Origin: Mycolicibacterium psychrotolerans
GTDB lineage: Bacteria > Actinomycetota > Actinomycetes > Mycobacteriales > Mycobacteriaceae
Assembly: GCF_010729305.1 (NCBI RefSeq)
Contig: NZ_AP022574.1
Location: forward strand, 248,001 to 312,000
Direction of reading: 5' to 3'
Length of the DNA stretch: 64,000 nucleotides
Shown here: positions 1-10,090 of the stretch, in pieces
Position numbering within the stretch: the stretch's first letter is position 1
How the letters are laid out: each line of letters begins with the position of its first letter
Notes under the pieces: model-generated
Databases searched by the model: none
Told to the model about the DNA's origin: nothing
The model's input: only the letters and a program-made list of their open reading frames with translations
Translations under genes and position numbers: made by a program

Positions 1-672
1 GGGCGCGGCGCCGGTGAGCCGGGCCAGCGACCGGAACGTCTTTGAGGTGGCCACCGCCAGATCGGGGGTGCCCGCTTCGGTGATGGCGGCGCCGGCTTCG
101 GAGAGCTCGTTGGCCAGCCAGTCACGCAGCATCGCCACGCGCCGGCGGCCCGGCGGATCGTCGGGCAGCCACTCGCGGGTCAGCCGGCCCGCACCGAGCG
201 GCAGCGACATCGCGACGTCGGGTTCCTCGTCCACCCCGCTGGACAACTCCAGCGAGCCCCCGCCGATGTCGATGTTGATGATCCGTCCGGCGCTCCAGCC
301 GTACCAGCGCCGTACTGCCAGGAACGTCAGCCGCGACTCGTCGACACCGGTGAGCACCCGCAGATCCACGCCCGTGTCGGACTTCACCCGCGACAGCACG
401 TCTTCGGAGTTCTTCGCGTCGCGCACCGCCGACGTCGCGAACGCCATCAACTCCGAGCACCCCGAGCTGGCCGCGATCTTGGCGAACTCGTCGATGGTGC
501 CGATCAGCTTGTCCGCGCCTCGCCGGGTGAGTTTGCCAGAGTTGTCGATCGACTCGGCGAGCCGCAGCGAGGCCTTGGTCGAACTCATCGGCGTCGGGTG
601 CCCGCCGCGGCGGGCATCCACCACCAACAGGTGGACGGTATTGCTGCCCACGTCGAGCACGCCTAATCGCAC
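1..672 (-). CDS. ppx: Ppx/GppA family exopolyphosphatase (3' end outside window)
   Basis: Reading the minus strand from a GTG at 672 gives an open frame of 224 codons running off the window edge. The N-terminus shows the ASKHA phosphate-binding signature [21 protein letters not shown] second glycine loop, [10 protein letters not shown], lies near residue 140. Both are typical of Ppx/GppA enzymes, which hydrolyse polyphosphate or pppGpp in the cytosol. About 100 C-terminal residues are missing compared with the roughly 330-residue family (M. tuberculosis Rv0496 by synteny). It is divergent from the gene at 685, leaving only 12 bp between start codons, so the promoters must overlap. Substrate preference (polyP or pppGpp) cannot be decided from sequence. 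Confidence 0.88.
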   Translation of the reverse strand, partial: MRLGVLDVGSNTVHLLVVDARRGGHPTPMSSTKASLRLAESIDNSGKLTRRGADKLIGTIDEFAKIAASSGCSELMAFATSAVRDAKNSEDVLSRVKSDTGVDLRVLTGVDESRLTFLAVRRWYGWSAGRIINIDIGGGSLELSSGVDEEPDVAMSLPLGAGRLTREWLPDDPPGRRRVAMLRDWLANELSEAGAAITEAGTPDLAVATSKTFRSLARLTGAAP

Positions 673-684
673 CCGTCCAACCTA

Positions 685-1482
685 ATGGGTCTACCGTGGA
701 AAACCGTGACTGGTCCTTACCCGGGTGAGGTGGAACTCGATTTCGCCCGCGAATGGGTGGAGTTCTACGACCCCGAAGACCCCAAGCACCTGATCGCGGC
801 TGACCTGACGTGGCTGCTGTCACGCTGGACGTGCGTGTTCGGCACGCCGGCGTGCAAGGGCACGGTCGACGGCCGGCCCGACGACGGATGTTGTTCGCAC
901 GGAGCGTTTCTCTCCGACGACGACGACCGCGCCAAACTCGACGACGCGGTCAAGCTGCTCACCGACGCCGACTGGCAGTTCCGGAGCAAGGGCCTGGGCC
1001 CGAAGGGCTACCTGGAGTGGGACGAATACGACGACGAACCCACGCTTCGGACCCGAAAGCACAAGGGCGCGTGCATCTTTCTGAACCGTCCCGGTTGGCC
1101 GGCCGGCATCGGGTGCGCGCTGCACACCAAGGCGCTGCAGATCGGCGTGGAACCGCTGACCCTCAAGCCCGAGGTCTGCTGGCAGCTTCCGATCCGGCGC
1201 ACGCAGGAGTGGGTGACGCGGCCCGACGGCTCGGAGATCCTGAAATCGACGATCACCGAGTACGACCGGCGCGGCTGGGGTGAGGGCGGGCTCGATCTGA
1301 CCTGGTACTGCACCGGCGATCCCAACGCCCACGTCGGTGAGAAGGCGGTGTGGCAGTCGTACGCCCCAGAGCTCACCGAACTGCTGGGAGAGAAGGCCTA
1401 CGCGGAATTGGCGGCAATGTGCAAGCGGCGCAGCGGTTTGGGGCTGATCGCCGTGCACCCTGCCACGCGGGCCGCCCAGTGA
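685..1482 (+). CDS. conserved cysteine-containing protein (Rv0495c-like)
   Basis: 265 residues from an ATG at 685. Function is not known to me. Visible features are several cysteines that could form a metal site ([10 protein letters not shown] near residue 50, DGCCSHG near 70, then one before FLNRPGWP and one in [11 protein letters not shown] near 155) and a C-terminal MCKRRSGLG. The cysteine spacing recalls the zinc/iron-chelating DUF3109/YkgJ-type families, but that is an inference. By position it matches M. tuberculosis Rv0495c. Its stop overlaps the next gene's start (GTGA), so the two are probably co-translated. Confidence 0.8.
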   Translation: MGLPWKTVTGPYPGEVELDFAREWVEFYDPEDPKHLIAADLTWLLSRWTCVFGTPACKGTVDGRPDDGCCSHGAFLSDDDDRAKLDDAVKLLTDADWQFRSKGLGPKGYLEWDEYDDEPTLRTRKHKGACIFLNRPGWPAGIGCALHTKALQIGVEPLTLKPEVCWQLPIRRTQEWVTRPDGSEILKSTITEYDRRGWGEGGLDLTWYCTGDPNAHVGEKAVWQSYAPELTELLGEKAYAELAAMCKRRSGLGLIAVHPATRAAQ

Positions 1483-1778
1483 GCGCATCGCTCTTCCTGT
1501 TCCGGCTCATCCCGCCGCGCGCGGACTTCGCGCAGACGATGACCGACGCCGAGCGCCACGCGATGGACGGGCACACCGAATACTGGCGGGCACTGCTCGA
1601 CGCGGGGCGGGTGGTCGTCTACGGCCCCGTCGCCGACCCCGAGGGGGTGTGGGGGCTGGGCGTGCTGCGCGGCGCCGACCGCGCCGAGGTGCTCGCGATC
1701 GGTGAGGCCGATCCGTCGGTGCTCGCCGGGGTGAACACGTTCGAGGTGCTCGAGATCCTCGGCGGCACTACGGGGTAG
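1479..1778 (+). CDS. YCII-related domain protein
   Basis: 99 residues from a GTG at 1479 that overlaps the previous stop codon (GTGA). It is a single alpha/beta ferredoxin-like domain of the YCII type: [10 protein letters not shown] strand, then a helix with [20 protein letters not shown], then a [11 protein letters not shown] strand. The conserved histidine of HTEYW and the glycine-rich strand are present. YCII proteins are small dimeric proteins sometimes linked to dehalogenase or stress functions; the substrate here is unknown. It ends 24 bp before the regX3 stop, which is convergent. Confidence 0.75.
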   Translation: MSASLFLFRLIPPRADFAQTMTDAERHAMDGHTEYWRALLDAGRVVVYGPVADPEGVWGLGVLRGADRAEVLAIGEADPSVLAGVNTFEVLEILGGTTG

Positions 1779-1802
1779 CCGCCACCGGCTGCAGGTGAGA
1801 AG

Positions 1803-2489
1803 TCAGCCCTCCAGCTTGTAACCGAGCCCGCGGACGGTGACCAGATGCACCGGGTTGGCGGGGTCGGCTTCGATCTTGCTGCGCAGTCGCTTCACGTGGA
1901 CGTCGAGCGTCTTGGTGTCCCCGACGTAGTCGGCGCCCCACACCCGGTCGATCAGCTGCCCGCGGGTCAGCACCCGCCCACTGTTGCGCATCAGGTACTC
2001 CAGCAGGTCGAACTCCTTGAGCGGCAGCGTGATCGGGCTGCCGTTCACGCTGACGACGTGACGCTCCACGTCCATGCGGACCGGGCCCGCCTCGAGCACA
2101 CCGTCGGCGATGCCCGTGTCGTCGGCGTCGGCCCCGCGGCGCAGCACCGCCCGGATGCGCGCGATCAGCTCACGTGCCGAATACGGCTTGGTGACATAGT
2201 CGTCCGCGCCGAGTTCGAGGCCGACCACCTTGTCGATCTCGCTGTCGCGCGCGGTCACCATGATCACCGGCACGCTCGAGCGGGCCCGCAGCTGCTTGCA
2301 GACATCGGTGCCGCTCATCCCGGGCAGCATCAGGTCCAGCAGCACGATGTCGGCGCCCGCCCGCTCGAATTCGGCCAGGGCCGAGGGGCCGTCGGCCACC
2401 ACGGTGGCCTCGAAGCCCTCCTTGCGCAGGAGGAAGGCCAGGGGATCGGCCAAGGACTCCTCGTCCTCCACGATCAGCACACTGGTCAT
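1803..2489 (-). CDS. regX3: response regulator RegX3
   Basis: 228-residue OmpR/PhoB-type response regulator. Receiver domain residues 1-115 carry the acidic pocket E8/D9, phospho-acceptor D52 in LLDLMLPG, and the switch lysine in DDYVTKPYSA. The C-terminal winged helix (about 130-228) has the RGLGYKLEG ending. The ATG at 2489 was chosen because the reading then begins with the canonical MTSVLIVEDEE; the frame stays open upstream into senX3 but without homology. It is the partner of SenX3, 7 bp upstream, and controls the phosphate-starvation response in mycobacteria. Confidence 0.96.
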   Translation of the reverse strand: MTSVLIVEDEESLADPLAFLLRKEGFEATVVADGPSALAEFERAGADIVLLDLMLPGMSGTDVCKQLRARSSVPVIMVTARDSEIDKVVGLELGADDYVTKPYSARELIARIRAVLRRGADADDTGIADGVLEAGPVRMDVERHVVSVNGSPITLPLKEFDLLEYLMRNSGRVLTRGQLIDRVWGADYVGDTKTLDVHVKRLRSKIEADPANPVHLVTVRGLGYKLEG

Positions 2490-2496
2490 CGCTGTC

Positions 2497-3681
2497 TCAG
2501 TCCTCTCGGTCGTCGTGCTCGTTCGGGTCGTCGTCACGCGGATACGCGGGGATCGACAGGGTGAAGGTGGAGCCCGTGCCCGGCTGACTCCACAGCCGGA
2601 TCGAGCCGTTGTGGTTGGCGGCTACGTGCTTGACGATCGCCAGCCCCAGTCCGGTGCCGCCGGTGGCCCGGGACCGCGCCTTGTCGACTCGGAAGAAGCG
2701 CTCGAAGACCCGCTCCTGATCGACGGGGGCGATGCCGATACCGCGATCGGTGACCGCGATCTCGATGCTGTCGCCACACCGGCGACGACTGATCGACACC
2801 GAAGATCCGTTGGGCGAGTAGGCGATTGCGTTGGACACCAGGTTCGCCAATGCGGTCACCAGCAGCGTCTCGTCACCGAGCACCCGGTAGCCCGTCGGCG
2901 CGTCGGTGGTGATCTTGATGTCGGCGTTGTCGGCGGCCACCTTGTGGCGCGAGAGCGCCTCGGCCACCACGGTGTCCACGTCGACCGCGCCCAGGTCGGG
3001 CAGCCGCTCGGCGCCCTGCAGCCGGGACAGCTCGATCAGCTCGCCCACCATGTCGGCCAGCCGGTGCGACTCGGTGACCATCTTCTCGGCGAAGTGGCGC
3101 ACCGTCTCGGGATCGTCGGCCGAGGCGAGCACCGCCTCGGCCAGCACGCCCATCGCGCCCACCGGCGTCTTGAGTTCGTGGCTGACGTTGGCCACGAAGT
3201 CCCGCCGGGTCGCCTCCATGCGGGCGTGTTCGGACTGGTCGGCGACGTAGACCACCGCGAACCGCCTGTCGTCCTCTGTCAGCAGCCGCACGTGGCCGCG
3301 CACCGACAGTCCGGAGCGCCCTGGGTGATCGCGCTTGCGCGGTGCGAGATCGAACTCGACGTCCTGGCCGCCCGCCAGGGTCCGCTGCGCGGCCTGCCAG
3401 GCGCGATCGTCGAGCAACCGGTCGCGGACCAATCCGAGTTCGGTGGCGCGGGTGTTCGTGTAGACCACGTCACGGTGGGTGTCGACGACTGCGATTCCGA
3501 CCGGGGACTGTGCGACGGCGTGGCGGAGCATCTGCGAGACGGTGATGCCGTTCTGTTCGACCGAACGGCGCTGACGGCGCTCGCGTAGGCGCGGAGCTGC
3601 CCTCACGCCGAACACCACACCGATCGACAACGCGAGCAGTGCCACGATCGCCGCGAGCAGCAGCGCCGATACGACACTCAC
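2497..3681 (-). CDS. senX3: sensor histidine kinase SenX3
   Basis: 394 residues. An N-terminal membrane segment spans about 3-26. A PAS-like domain follows (about 45-150). The dimerisation H-box NVSHELKTP has the phosphorylated histidine at about 168, and an HATPase_c domain carries the N box ([13 protein letters not shown]), DRGIGI and [11 protein letters not shown] motifs. It is the kinase for RegX3 and senses phosphate limitation through the Pst/PhoU system in mycobacteria (family knowledge). The stop lies 7 bp before the regX3 start, so the two genes form one transcript. The MIRU-type repeats that separate these genes in M. tuberculosis are absent here. Confidence 0.96.
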   Translation of the reverse strand: MSVVSALLLAAIVALLALSIGVVFGVRAAPRLRERRQRRSVEQNGITVSQMLRHAVAQSPVGIAVVDTHRDVVYTNTRATELGLVRDRLLDDRAWQAAQRTLAGGQDVEFDLAPRKRDHPGRSGLSVRGHVRLLTEDDRRFAVVYVADQSEHARMEATRRDFVANVSHELKTPVGAMGVLAEAVLASADDPETVRHFAEKMVTESHRLADMVGELIELSRLQGAERLPDLGAVDVDTVVAEALSRHKVAADNADIKITTDAPTGYRVLGDETLLVTALANLVSNAIAYSPNGSSVSISRRRCGDSIEIAVTDRGIGIAPVDQERVFERFFRVDKARSRATGGTGLGLAIVKHVAANHNGSIRLWSQPGTGSTFTLSIPAYPRDDDPNEHDDRED

Positions 3682-3700
3682 GCGAAAATCGTACGCACTC

Positions 3701-3802
3701 GGTGAACGTCATCCCAGCAGCGTGCGGCCAAAACGGGACACATCACAGACGCAAAGACGGAAGTTCGGTTCCGCGTTCTGCGCCGTTCACCCATTGTTCG
3801 CC
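3701..3802. promoter_or_regulatory. PHO-box-like RegX3 sites upstream of senX3
   Basis: GTTCACC at 3785-3791 and GTTCGCC at 3796-3802 form a direct repeat with an 11-bp period. An oppositely oriented copy, GGTGAAC, lies at 3701-3707, 20 bp before the senX3 start. GTTCACC-type direct repeats of 11 bp are the known PHO boxes of actinobacterial PhoP/RegX3 regulators. Autoregulation of the senX3-regX3 operon is the likely role. The 139-bp gap to gpm1 shows nothing else. Confidence 0.55.
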
Positions 3803-3820
3803 GGGCGGGGATGCCGACCC

Positions 3821-4573
3821 CTACTTGGCGCCCTGGGCGGCCACCGCGGCCGCGCCCGCCGCCGCGGCCTCGGGATCCAGATAGGTGCCGCCGGCGACCG
3901 TCGGCTTCAGGTCGCCGTCGAGGTCGTAGCGCAGCGGGATACCCGTCGGGATGTTGAGCCCGACGACGTCCTCGTCAGACATCCCGTCGAGGTATTTGAC
4001 CAGGGCTCTCAGCGAATTGCCGTGCGCGGCGAGCATCACGGTCTTGCCGGCGCGCAGGTCGGGCACGATCACGTCGGTGAAGTACGGCACGAACCGTTCG
4101 ACGACGTCTTTGAGGCATTCGGTCAGCGGCGCGCCGCCGGGGATGTCGGCGTAGCGGGGGTCGGTGTCCTGACTGAACTCGCTGCCCCGCTCGATCGGCG
4201 GCGGCGGGGTGTCGTAGCTGCGCCGCCACGCCATGAACTGCTCGTCGCCGTATTTGGCCTTGGTCTCGGCCTTGTCCAGGCCCTGCAGGGCGCCGTAGTG
4301 GCGCTCGTTGAGACGCCAGTCGCGGTGCACCGGGATCCAGTGCCGGTCGGCCTTGTCCAGCGCGATGTTGGCGGTGGTGATGGCGCGCCGCAGCAGCGAG
4401 GTGTACAGCACGTCGGGGAGTCGGTCGAGTTCTTTGATCATCTCGCCGGCGCGCGCGGCCTCAGCGCGGCCCTTCTCGGTCAGATCGACGTCGACCCACC
4501 CGGTGAACAGGTTCAGCGCGTTCCATTCGCTCTCGCCGTGGCGGACGAGGATCAGCGTCGCGGTATCTGCCAT
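3821..4573 (-). CDS. gpm1: 2,3-bisphosphoglycerate-dependent phosphoglycerate mutase
   Basis: 250 residues. It has the histidine phosphatase signature [10 protein letters not shown] at 9-18 with the phospho-histidine at about 11, the R and E of [11 protein letters not shown] (the family's acid/base region), and the second catalytic histidine in [12 protein letters not shown] near 184. It interconverts 3- and 2-phosphoglycerate in glycolysis and gluconeogenesis. Length and motifs match the cofactor-dependent dPGM family. The C-terminus is alanine-rich and presumably disordered. It sits between the YbjN-like gene and senX3, as in M. tuberculosis. Confidence 0.95.
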   Translation of the reverse strand: MADTATLILVRHGESEWNALNLFTGWVDVDLTEKGRAEAARAGEMIKELDRLPDVLYTSLLRRAITTANIALDKADRHWIPVHRDWRLNERHYGALQGLDKAETKAKYGDEQFMAWRRSYDTPPPPIERGSEFSQDTDPRYADIPGGAPLTECLKDVVERFVPYFTDVIVPDLRAGKTVMLAAHGNSLRALVKYLDGMSDEDVVGLNIPTGIPLRYDLDGDLKPTVAGGTYLDPEAAAAGAAAVAAQGAK

Positions 4574-4591
4574 GGGCAGATCCTCTCACGG

Positions 4592-5113
4592 TCAGTTCTT
4601 GTCGTGGTCGTCGATCAGATGCTCGAAAGCCTTCAGGTTCTTCAGCGACTCACCACGCGAGACACGCCATTCCCACTCCTTCTGGATGGAGGTGCGGAAC
4701 CCCAACTCCAGCAGGGTGTTGAAGTCGTTGTCGACGGCCTCGAGCACCTGGCCCAGCACCCGGTCGATCTCGTCGGGGGTCACCGACGACAGCGACATCC
4801 GGCCGACGAGGTAGATGTCCCCGACGTTGTCGAGCGTGTAGGCGACGCCGTAGAGCCTGCGGTTGCGTTTGAGCAGGAACTTGTAGACGCCCTCGAAGTT
4901 CTCGTCGGGTTTGCGGCAGACGAACGCCTCGATGCGGACCGAGTGCTCGCCGACGGTGAGGATGGTGTTGGTGGTGAGCCGCCGCTCGCCGGGCAGCGCG
5001 ACCACCAGCCCGGGCAGGCCGCCCGCCGCGCCCTTGTGACGGGTGAACGGCAGATCGTGTTCGGCGAGCGTGCTCTCGATGACGGCCTGTGCGTTCTGCG
5101 TGCGATCGCTCAT
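4592..5113 (-). CDS. YbjN domain-containing protein
   Basis: 173 residues, Rv0487-like. The YbjN/type III secretion chaperone-like fold is suggested by alternating strands such as [20 protein letters not shown], by [12 protein letters not shown] and by [25 protein letters not shown]. The ATG at 5113 overlaps the mshA stop by 4 bp (ATGA), giving translational coupling with mycothiol biosynthesis. The molecular function is unknown. The stop is 18 bp upstream of the gpm1 start, so mshA, this gene and gpm1 may share a transcript. Confidence 0.82.
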   Translation of the reverse strand: MSDRTQNAQAVIESTLAEHDLPFTRHKGAAGGLPGLVVALPGERRLTTNTILTVGEHSVRIEAFVCRKPDENFEGVYKFLLKRNRRLYGVAYTLDNVGDIYLVGRMSLSSVTPDEIDRVLGQVLEAVDNDFNTLLELGFRTSIQKEWEWRVSRGESLKNLKAFEHLIDDHDKN

Positions 5114-6420
5114 GCCCGCACTCCCCTGCGCATCGAGAATCGGCGCCCGCCGCGGCGGGCAGTGGGCTGGCGCTGATGGCTACCGCGGTGATCGGCGATC
5201 GCCCGGCCGTAGCTGTCCAGCAGCATGTCGACGGTGTGCCGCCAGGAGAACGACGCGGCGTGCTCGGTCGCGGCACGACTCATCGTGGCCGGCCCGGCGG
5301 CCAGCACACCGGCCAGGGTGCGCGCCCAGTCGGCGGGGTCGTGGCCGTCGACCAGCGCACCGCTGACCCCGTCGCGCACGGCGACGGGCAGCCCGCCCAC
5401 CGCGGCCGCGACGACCGGCGTCCCACAGGCCTGCGCCTCGACCGCGACGAGCCCGAAGGACTCCGAATAGCTGGGCACCGCGACGATGTCCGCGGCGCGG
5501 TACACCGCGACCAGGCCGTCACGCGACTGCGGCGGCAGGAACGTCACGCGGTCGGTGATCCCCAACTCGGCGGCCAGGAGGACGAGACCGTCCGGGGTGG
5601 CCAGACCCGACCCCGACGGCCCGCCGGCGATCAGCACCTGCACCTCGGGCAGCCGGGCGACCGCGCGCAGCAGCACGTCGGGCGCCTTCAGCGGCTGGAT
5701 GCGGCCGACGAACGCGACGATCGGCGCCCGCGGATCGAGTCCGAGCGCTGCGCGGGCGGCGATTTTGTCACCGGGGGTGAACGTGGCCAGGTCGACGCCG
5801 GGGTACACCACGTCGATGCGCGCGGGATCCGCCTGGTGCAGCGAAACCAGTTCGGCCGCTTCATGTTCGGTGTTCACGATGAGCCGGTGGGCTTCGTCGA
5901 CGACCTGCTGCTCACCGATGGCTCGCATCGGCGGCTCCGGGGAGTCGCCGTCGGCCAGCGCGGCGTTCTTGACCGCGGCCAGCGTGTGCGCGGTGTGCAC
6001 CAGCGGCACCGCCCACCGGTCGGCGGCCAGCCAGCCGACCTGCCCGGAGAGCCAGTAGTGCGAGTGCACGATGTCGTAGTAGCCGGGTTCGTGGGTGGCC
6101 TCGGCGCGCAGCACCCCGGCGGTGAACGCGCACAGCTGGGTGGGCAGATCGTTCTTGTCCAGGCCCTCGAACGGACCGGCGACCACATTGCGCACCAGCA
6201 CGCCGGGCGCGACCCGCACCACCGCCGGGTCCGACGACGACGTCGCCCTGGTGAAGATCTCCACGTCCACGCCGCGCTGCGCCAGCTCCAGGGCCGTCTG
6301 CAGCACGTACACGTTCATCCCGCCGGCGTCGCCGGTCCCCGGCTGAGCCAGTGGGGAGGTGTGCACGGACAGCACCGCCGCCCTGCGCGGCACGGGCAGA
6401 GGGTCGGTCGCTGGACGCAC
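5110..6420 (-). CDS. mshA: D-inositol-3-phosphate glycosyltransferase MshA
   Basis: 436-residue GT4 glycosyltransferase catalysing the first step of mycothiol synthesis: UDP-GlcNAc plus 1L-myo-inositol-1-phosphate. The glycine-rich acceptor loop [13 protein letters not shown] lies near residues 27-39. The donor-site motifs [12 protein letters not shown] and [21 protein letters not shown] (with the E-x7-E pair) are intact. The start at 6420 gives a shorter N-terminus than the roughly 480 residues of M. tuberculosis MshA; no better upstream start is evident. The C-terminal tail is arginine-rich. It is the first gene of the group mshA, YbjN-like, gpm1. Confidence 0.95.
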   Translation of the reverse strand: MRPATDPLPVPRRAAVLSVHTSPLAQPGTGDAGGMNVYVLQTALELAQRGVDVEIFTRATSSSDPAVVRVAPGVLVRNVVAGPFEGLDKNDLPTQLCAFTAGVLRAEATHEPGYYDIVHSHYWLSGQVGWLAADRWAVPLVHTAHTLAAVKNAALADGDSPEPPMRAIGEQQVVDEAHRLIVNTEHEAAELVSLHQADPARIDVVYPGVDLATFTPGDKIAARAALGLDPRAPIVAFVGRIQPLKAPDVLLRAVARLPEVQVLIAGGPSGSGLATPDGLVLLAAELGITDRVTFLPPQSRDGLVAVYRAADIVAVPSYSESFGLVAVEAQACGTPVVAAAVGGLPVAVRDGVSGALVDGHDPADWARTLAGVLAAGPATMSRAATEHAASFSWRHTVDMLLDSYGRAIADHRGSHQRQPTARRGGRRFSMRRGVRA

Positions 6421-6455
6421 ACCGTCATGTCTACACCGCGCCCGTGGCGACCTGC

Positions 6456-7751
6456 TCAGGCACTCACCTCGGGCCTGCGGGACTGCGCCCGGCGCATCGC
6501 GCCGATCGGATCGGCGTAGAGGCCTCCCAGAGACACGATGCCCGCGCCTGCCTCCTGCACCCGGTTGCCGAACGCCGTCACCCGGATGTCGCGGTGCGGC
6601 AGCACCGAACGCGCGGCGAACGCCGACTCGACGGTGCTCATGCCCTCCGGATACTCGGTGAAGGCCTGACCGCCGACCACCAGGTCGTCGGGATTGAGCA
6701 TGTCGCGCAGCAGTGCGACGGCCTCGCCGAGCACGCGGGCGCGTTCGGCGACCAGCGCCGCGGCCTGCTCGTTGCCCTGCCGCGCCGCGCGCAGCACGGC
6801 GGTGACGGTCGACGCCGGACCGTCGGCCGGGATGATGCGCGCCTTGCGCGCGGCGACCAGCACCGCCTCGTCGCTGACCGTGGACTCCAGCTCACCGCTG
6901 CCACCCAGCAACTCCGACTGGGCCGGCAGCGCCGCGATGGTGCCGGGGCCGCTGGTCGGGGAGTGCACCTGCCCGCCGATGGCCAGGGCGTAGCCGACGG
7001 TCTCGCGGGCGTAGACGTACAGGCTGGTCGAGGTGCGGCCCGGGGGGCGACGAACCCCGAGCAGCAGTTCCGCGCCCGCCATCGCGTCGACGTGCGAGGC
7101 GATCGACACGGGCAGGCCGAGCGACTCGGCGAGCACTGGCCCGACGGGCGCGTCCGACCAGCCCAGGCGCGGATGGTCCAGGTAACCGGTGGTGCTGTCC
7201 ACGACGCCGCCCGCGGCGACCCCGGCCCACAGCGGGCGCCGGCGGTGCCAGCGGCTCAGGTAGCGGCGGGCGCTGCCTGCGATGGCGTCCAGCGCACCGG
7301 CCTGGACGCCGCGCGGCGTCGGTGTCTCGACGACGTCCAGCGTCCGGCCCAGCAGGTCGGTGGCGACGATGCTGGTGGTGCGGGCGCCGATGTGCACGCC
7401 AAGGGTGAGGAACGGCTCGTGGTTGACCTCGACCGGCACGCGTGGGCGGCCGATGGCGCCCGACACCGCGAGGTCGGCGCGCTCCCGCAAGAGTCTTGCG
7501 TCGAGCAGTGCGGTGACCTGGCGGTTCACGGTGGCGATCGACAGGCCGGTGACCTGGGCGATCACGTCACGCGCGATGGGGCCGCGCTGCCGGGCCGCGG
7601 CGAACACCGACGCCGCGGCGGCCTCGGGGACGCGCAGCGCCGGAGCGACGATGTGGTGCAGCAGTGCCTGCGGGTAGCGGCCGGTGCCTGCGGTGGGTGC
7701 GGTGCGCTTGGCCTGGGTCGCGTGCGAGCGGGCGGCGAGGGAGTGGGTCAT
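6456..7751 (-). CDS. ROK-family transcriptional regulator (Rv0485-like)
   Basis: 431 residues. The N-terminal winged helix (about residues 40-100) includes [26 protein letters not shown] sugar-kinase-like domain follows, with [19 protein letters not shown], but the usual active-site and zinc motifs are poorly kept, so it is probably a regulator rather than a kinase. ATG 7751 was chosen because GAGGACG lies a few bases upstream; the longer frame starts in proline-rich non-homologous sequence. Rv0485 is known to affect a PE/PPE gene pair in M. tuberculosis. It is divergent from the SDR at 7941. Confidence 0.85.
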   Translation of the reverse strand: MTHSLAARSHATQAKRTAPTAGTGRYPQALLHHIVAPALRVPEAAAASVFAAARQRGPIARDVIAQVTGLSIATVNRQVTALLDARLLRERADLAVSGAIGRPRVPVEVNHEPFLTLGVHIGARTTSIVATDLLGRTLDVVETPTPRGVQAGALDAIAGSARRYLSRWHRRRPLWAGVAAGGVVDSTTGYLDHPRLGWSDAPVGPVLAESLGLPVSIASHVDAMAGAELLLGVRRPPGRTSTSLYVYARETVGYALAIGGQVHSPTSGPGTIAALPAQSELLGGSGELESTVSDEAVLVAARKARIIPADGPASTVTAVLRAARQGNEQAAALVAERARVLGEAVALLRDMLNPDDLVVGGQAFTEYPEGMSTVESAFAARSVLPHRDIRVTAFGNRVQEAGAGIVSLGGLYADPIGAMRRAQSRRPEVSA

Positions 7752-7927
7752 GGGATCGTCCTCGAGTCGGTCGGTGGGGGGCGGTGCCACACCCTGGCGA
7801 CTCAGCGGACGGGATCTCGTCCGGGCGCAGTCAGGCGCGGCGGGGTGCGCGACAACAACACGCACGCCGCGCGGCAGCGTGAACTGCCTGACCGGTTCGG
7901 ATCACGGGGTCAATTTAACACGGGCGC

Positions 7928-7940
7928 TAGGGTTGCGTGC
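7928..7940 (+). promoter_or_regulatory. -10 box of a probable leaderless transcript
   Basis: TAGGGT at 7928-7933 fits the mycobacterial TANNNT -10 element and is separated by 7 bases from the ATG at 7941. There is no Shine-Dalgarno sequence. This arrangement is typical of leaderless mRNAs whose first base is the A of the start codon. The rest of the 189-bp divergent gap contains no other feature I can support. Confidence 0.45.
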
Positions 7941-8696
7941 ATGACGACGCCATCTGATGCCCGCAGAGTCGCCGTGGTCACCGGTGCCAGCGCCGGGATC
8001 GGCGAAGCCACCGCGAGAACCCTTGCCGCCCAAGGCTTTCACGTGATCTGTGTGGCCCGCCGCGAAGAGCCCATCAAGGCGCTGGCCGCCGAGATCGACG
8101 GCACCGCGATCGTGGCGGACGTCACCGACCCGGAGGCCGTGGCGGCGATGGCCGGGCGGCTGGACCGGGTGGACGTGCTGGTCAACAACGCAGGCGGGGC
8201 GCGGGGTCTTGCGTCGGTGGCCGACGCCGACATCGACCACTGGCGCTGGATGTGGGAGTCCAATGTGATGGGCACGCTGCACGTCACCCGCGCGCTGCTG
8301 GGCAAGCTCATCGCGTCCGGAGACGGGCTCATCGTCACCGTCACCTCGATCGCGGCCGTCGAGATCTACGACAACGGCGCCGGCTACACCACGGCCAAGC
8401 ATGCCCAGGGCGTCCTGCACCGCACGCTGCGCAGCGAACTGCTCGGAAAACCGGTGCGGCTCACCGAGGTGGCGCCCGGCATGGTCAAAACGGACTTCTC
8501 CCTGAACCGCTTCGAGGGGGACGCCGACCGTGCCGAGAAGGTCTACCAGGGTGTGACGCCGCTGGTGGCCGAGGACATCGCCGAAGTGATCGGCTTCGTC
8601 GCGAGCCGGCCGTCACACGTGGATCTGGACCTCATCGTGGTGCGCCCGCGGGATCAGGTCAGCGGCGCCAGCGGATCGCGCTTCAACCGCACCTGA
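7941..8696 (+). CDS. short-chain dehydrogenase/reductase (Rv0484c-like)
   Basis: 251-residue classical SDR. The Rossmann motif TGASAGIGEATA is at about 14-25, NNAG is in VLVNNAGGARG, and the catalytic serine is in TVTSIAAVE with the YxxxK pair in GYTTAKHA. It is most like the NADP-dependent L-allo-threonine/3-hydroxy acid dehydrogenase group (YdfG type), but the substrate is not established. It is divergent from the ROK regulator. Its 3' end faces lprQ, with a palindromic repeat between them. Confidence 0.86.
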   Translation: MTTPSDARRVAVVTGASAGIGEATARTLAAQGFHVICVARREEPIKALAAEIDGTAIVADVTDPEAVAAMAGRLDRVDVLVNNAGGARGLASVADADIDHWRWMWESNVMGTLHVTRALLGKLIASGDGLIVTVTSIAAVEIYDNGAGYTTAKHAQGVLHRTLRSELLGKPVRLTEVAPGMVKTDFSLNRFEGDADRAEKVYQGVTPLVAEDIAEVIGFVASRPSHVDLDLIVVRPRDQVSGASGSRFNRT

Positions 8697-8702
8697 TCAC
8701 AT

Positions 8703-8766
8703 GCGCCCAAACCAACGTTTCGGCGCGAAAAGAGGCCGATTTCGCACCCGAATGTCGGTTTGGGCG
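8703..8766. repeat. intergenic palindrome, copy 1 of a repeat family
   Basis: The left arm begins GCGCCCAAACCAACGTT at 8703. The right arm AATGTCGGTTTGGGCG at 8751-8766 pairs with it at 14 of 16 positions, and the loop contains GCGCGAAAAG. It lies between convergent genes. The first 18 bases recur exactly, in inverted orientation, at 35246-35263. It could also act as a bidirectional terminator here. Confidence 0.65.
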
Positions 8767-8773
8767 TATGAAA

Positions 8774-10075
8774 CTAGCCGCCGGGACGGCCGCTGACCGG
8801 CTGCGGCGCGTCCGACGGCGTCACCGGCGCCGTACTCGGGATCTGCTGCGAAGGCTTCTGCGACGACAGCGCCGACATGGACGTCCACTCGTCCCACGGC
8901 ACCGCCCAGTCCCAGATGTCGCCGTCGGCGTAGGACAGATCGATGCGGGTGCCCGTCACCTCGACCGGGTCGCCGTACATCGCCGAGTTGAAGTACTCCT
9001 GGGAGTTCTCCAGGTTCAGGTTGATGCACCCGTTGGTCACGTTGGTGTTGCCCTGGGCCCCGATGCTGTTGGGGTTGCAGTGGATGAACTCGCCGTTGTT
9101 GGAGATTCGCACCGCGAACCGCTCGTGCACATTGGCGTATCCGGCGGCCGGGTTGGACATGTAGAAGTCCTCGTACTTCTCGGTGACCACGTGGATGCCG
9201 CTGCGGGTGACGTTGCGGTCGAGGTCGCCTTCGCCGTAGCTGCAGGCGAAGTCCATGATCACCGCGCCGCCCTCGTCGAGGACCTGGATGCGGTGGCTCG
9301 ACGCCTCGGCCTTGACGACCTGGCGACGACCGATGGTGAAGTCCAGCGTGGAGTCCGACGCGCCGTAGGCGCCCTCACCGAACGGCACGCCGTAGAGCTT
9401 CGCGTCGACGTGCACCGTCGTGCCCGGCGGGTAGTACTCCTTGGTCCGCCAGTGCATACGCGAGCCGCCGGCTTCGTCGGGCAGCCAGGCCCAGCTGCCC
9501 TCGACCTCCGGGGTGGTGGTGACCTTGACGGCCTTCTCCACCTCGGCCCGGTCCTCGTCGGCGATGGCGGCGTCGAACTGCAGGATGATCGGCGCGGCGA
9601 CGCCGACGGTCTGCCCGTCGGAAAGTTGGAACTGCCCGTTGACCTGGATGTCGGGGTCGACGGTGGTGAACGACGCCTTGACCGGCACCGCCTTGCCGTC
9701 CTGCCCGACCACGGTGCCCGCCCAGCGGTACTCGACGCCGTATCCCAGCGGTTCGGAGGCGGTGAACTCGGTGCGGTCACGGTTGAGCGCGCCTGCGACG
9801 GGCTTACCGTCGGCGTTGGTGAGGCTGATCTTCTGGAACCAGCCGTTCTCGACCGTGACGGCGACCCGCGAGGTGGGGGCGACGTCGTCGGCGGCATCCT
9901 TGGGTTCGTAGTGCAGCTGCGGCGCGGCGGGCGCGTCCCCGGCCGACTGACCGGACGAGGAGTTCTTGTCGCTGGACATACACGCCGCGAGCGCTCCCGG
10001 TGCGACGACGCCGACCGCGAGGGCGGCGAGTGCTCGCCGTCGGTTCAGCGACGGCACCGGGTTGGCAGGGCTCAC
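8774..10075 (-). CDS. lprQ: L,D-transpeptidase lipoprotein LprQ (Ldt5-type)
   Basis: 433 residues. The N-terminus has [12 protein letters not shown] followed by the lipobox LAAC with Cys32 as the predicted lipidated residue. The RR pair could also fit Tat export. Two Ig-like domains (about 60-250) precede a YkuD catalytic domain. The active site is HCNPNS with His332 and TNGC with Cys350; the SHGC form usual in the family is replaced by TNGC, as known for the Ldt5 class. The enzyme makes 3-3 peptidoglycan cross-links in the periplasm. The C-terminal tail is Pro/Ser-rich. It is transcribed with murB upstream (15-bp gap). Confidence 0.93.
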   Translation of the reverse strand: MSPANPVPSLNRRRALAALAVGVVAPGALAACMSSDKNSSSGQSAGDAPAAPQLHYEPKDAADDVAPTSRVAVTVENGWFQKISLTNADGKPVAGALNRDRTEFTASEPLGYGVEYRWAGTVVGQDGKAVPVKASFTTVDPDIQVNGQFQLSDGQTVGVAAPIILQFDAAIADEDRAEVEKAVKVTTTPEVEGSWAWLPDEAGGSRMHWRTKEYYPPGTTVHVDAKLYGVPFGEGAYGASDSTLDFTIGRRQVVKAEASSHRIQVLDEGGAVIMDFACSYGEGDLDRNVTRSGIHVVTEKYEDFYMSNPAAGYANVHERFAVRISNNGEFIHCNPNSIGAQGNTNVTNGCINLNLENSQEYFNSAMYGDPVEVTGTRIDLSYADGDIWDWAVPWDEWTSMSALSSQKPSQQIPSTAPVTPSDAPQPVSGRPGG

Positions 10076-10090
10076 GTGTCGACAGCGTAC

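Noticed and set aside
2490..2496. MIRU-type repeat between senX3 and regX3
   Set aside because: Only 7 bp separate the two genes; no repeat unit is present.
7794..7830. GGACG/CGTCC hairpin in the ROK-SDR intergenic region
   Set aside because: A five-base stem without conservation evidence or a nearby regulatory signature.
6351..7940. Long plus-strand open frame antisense to the ROK regulator, continuous with the SDR
   Set aside because: It is a high-GC shadow of the minus-strand gene. The arginine/glycine-rich text has no domain, and the SDR homology starts only at 7941.
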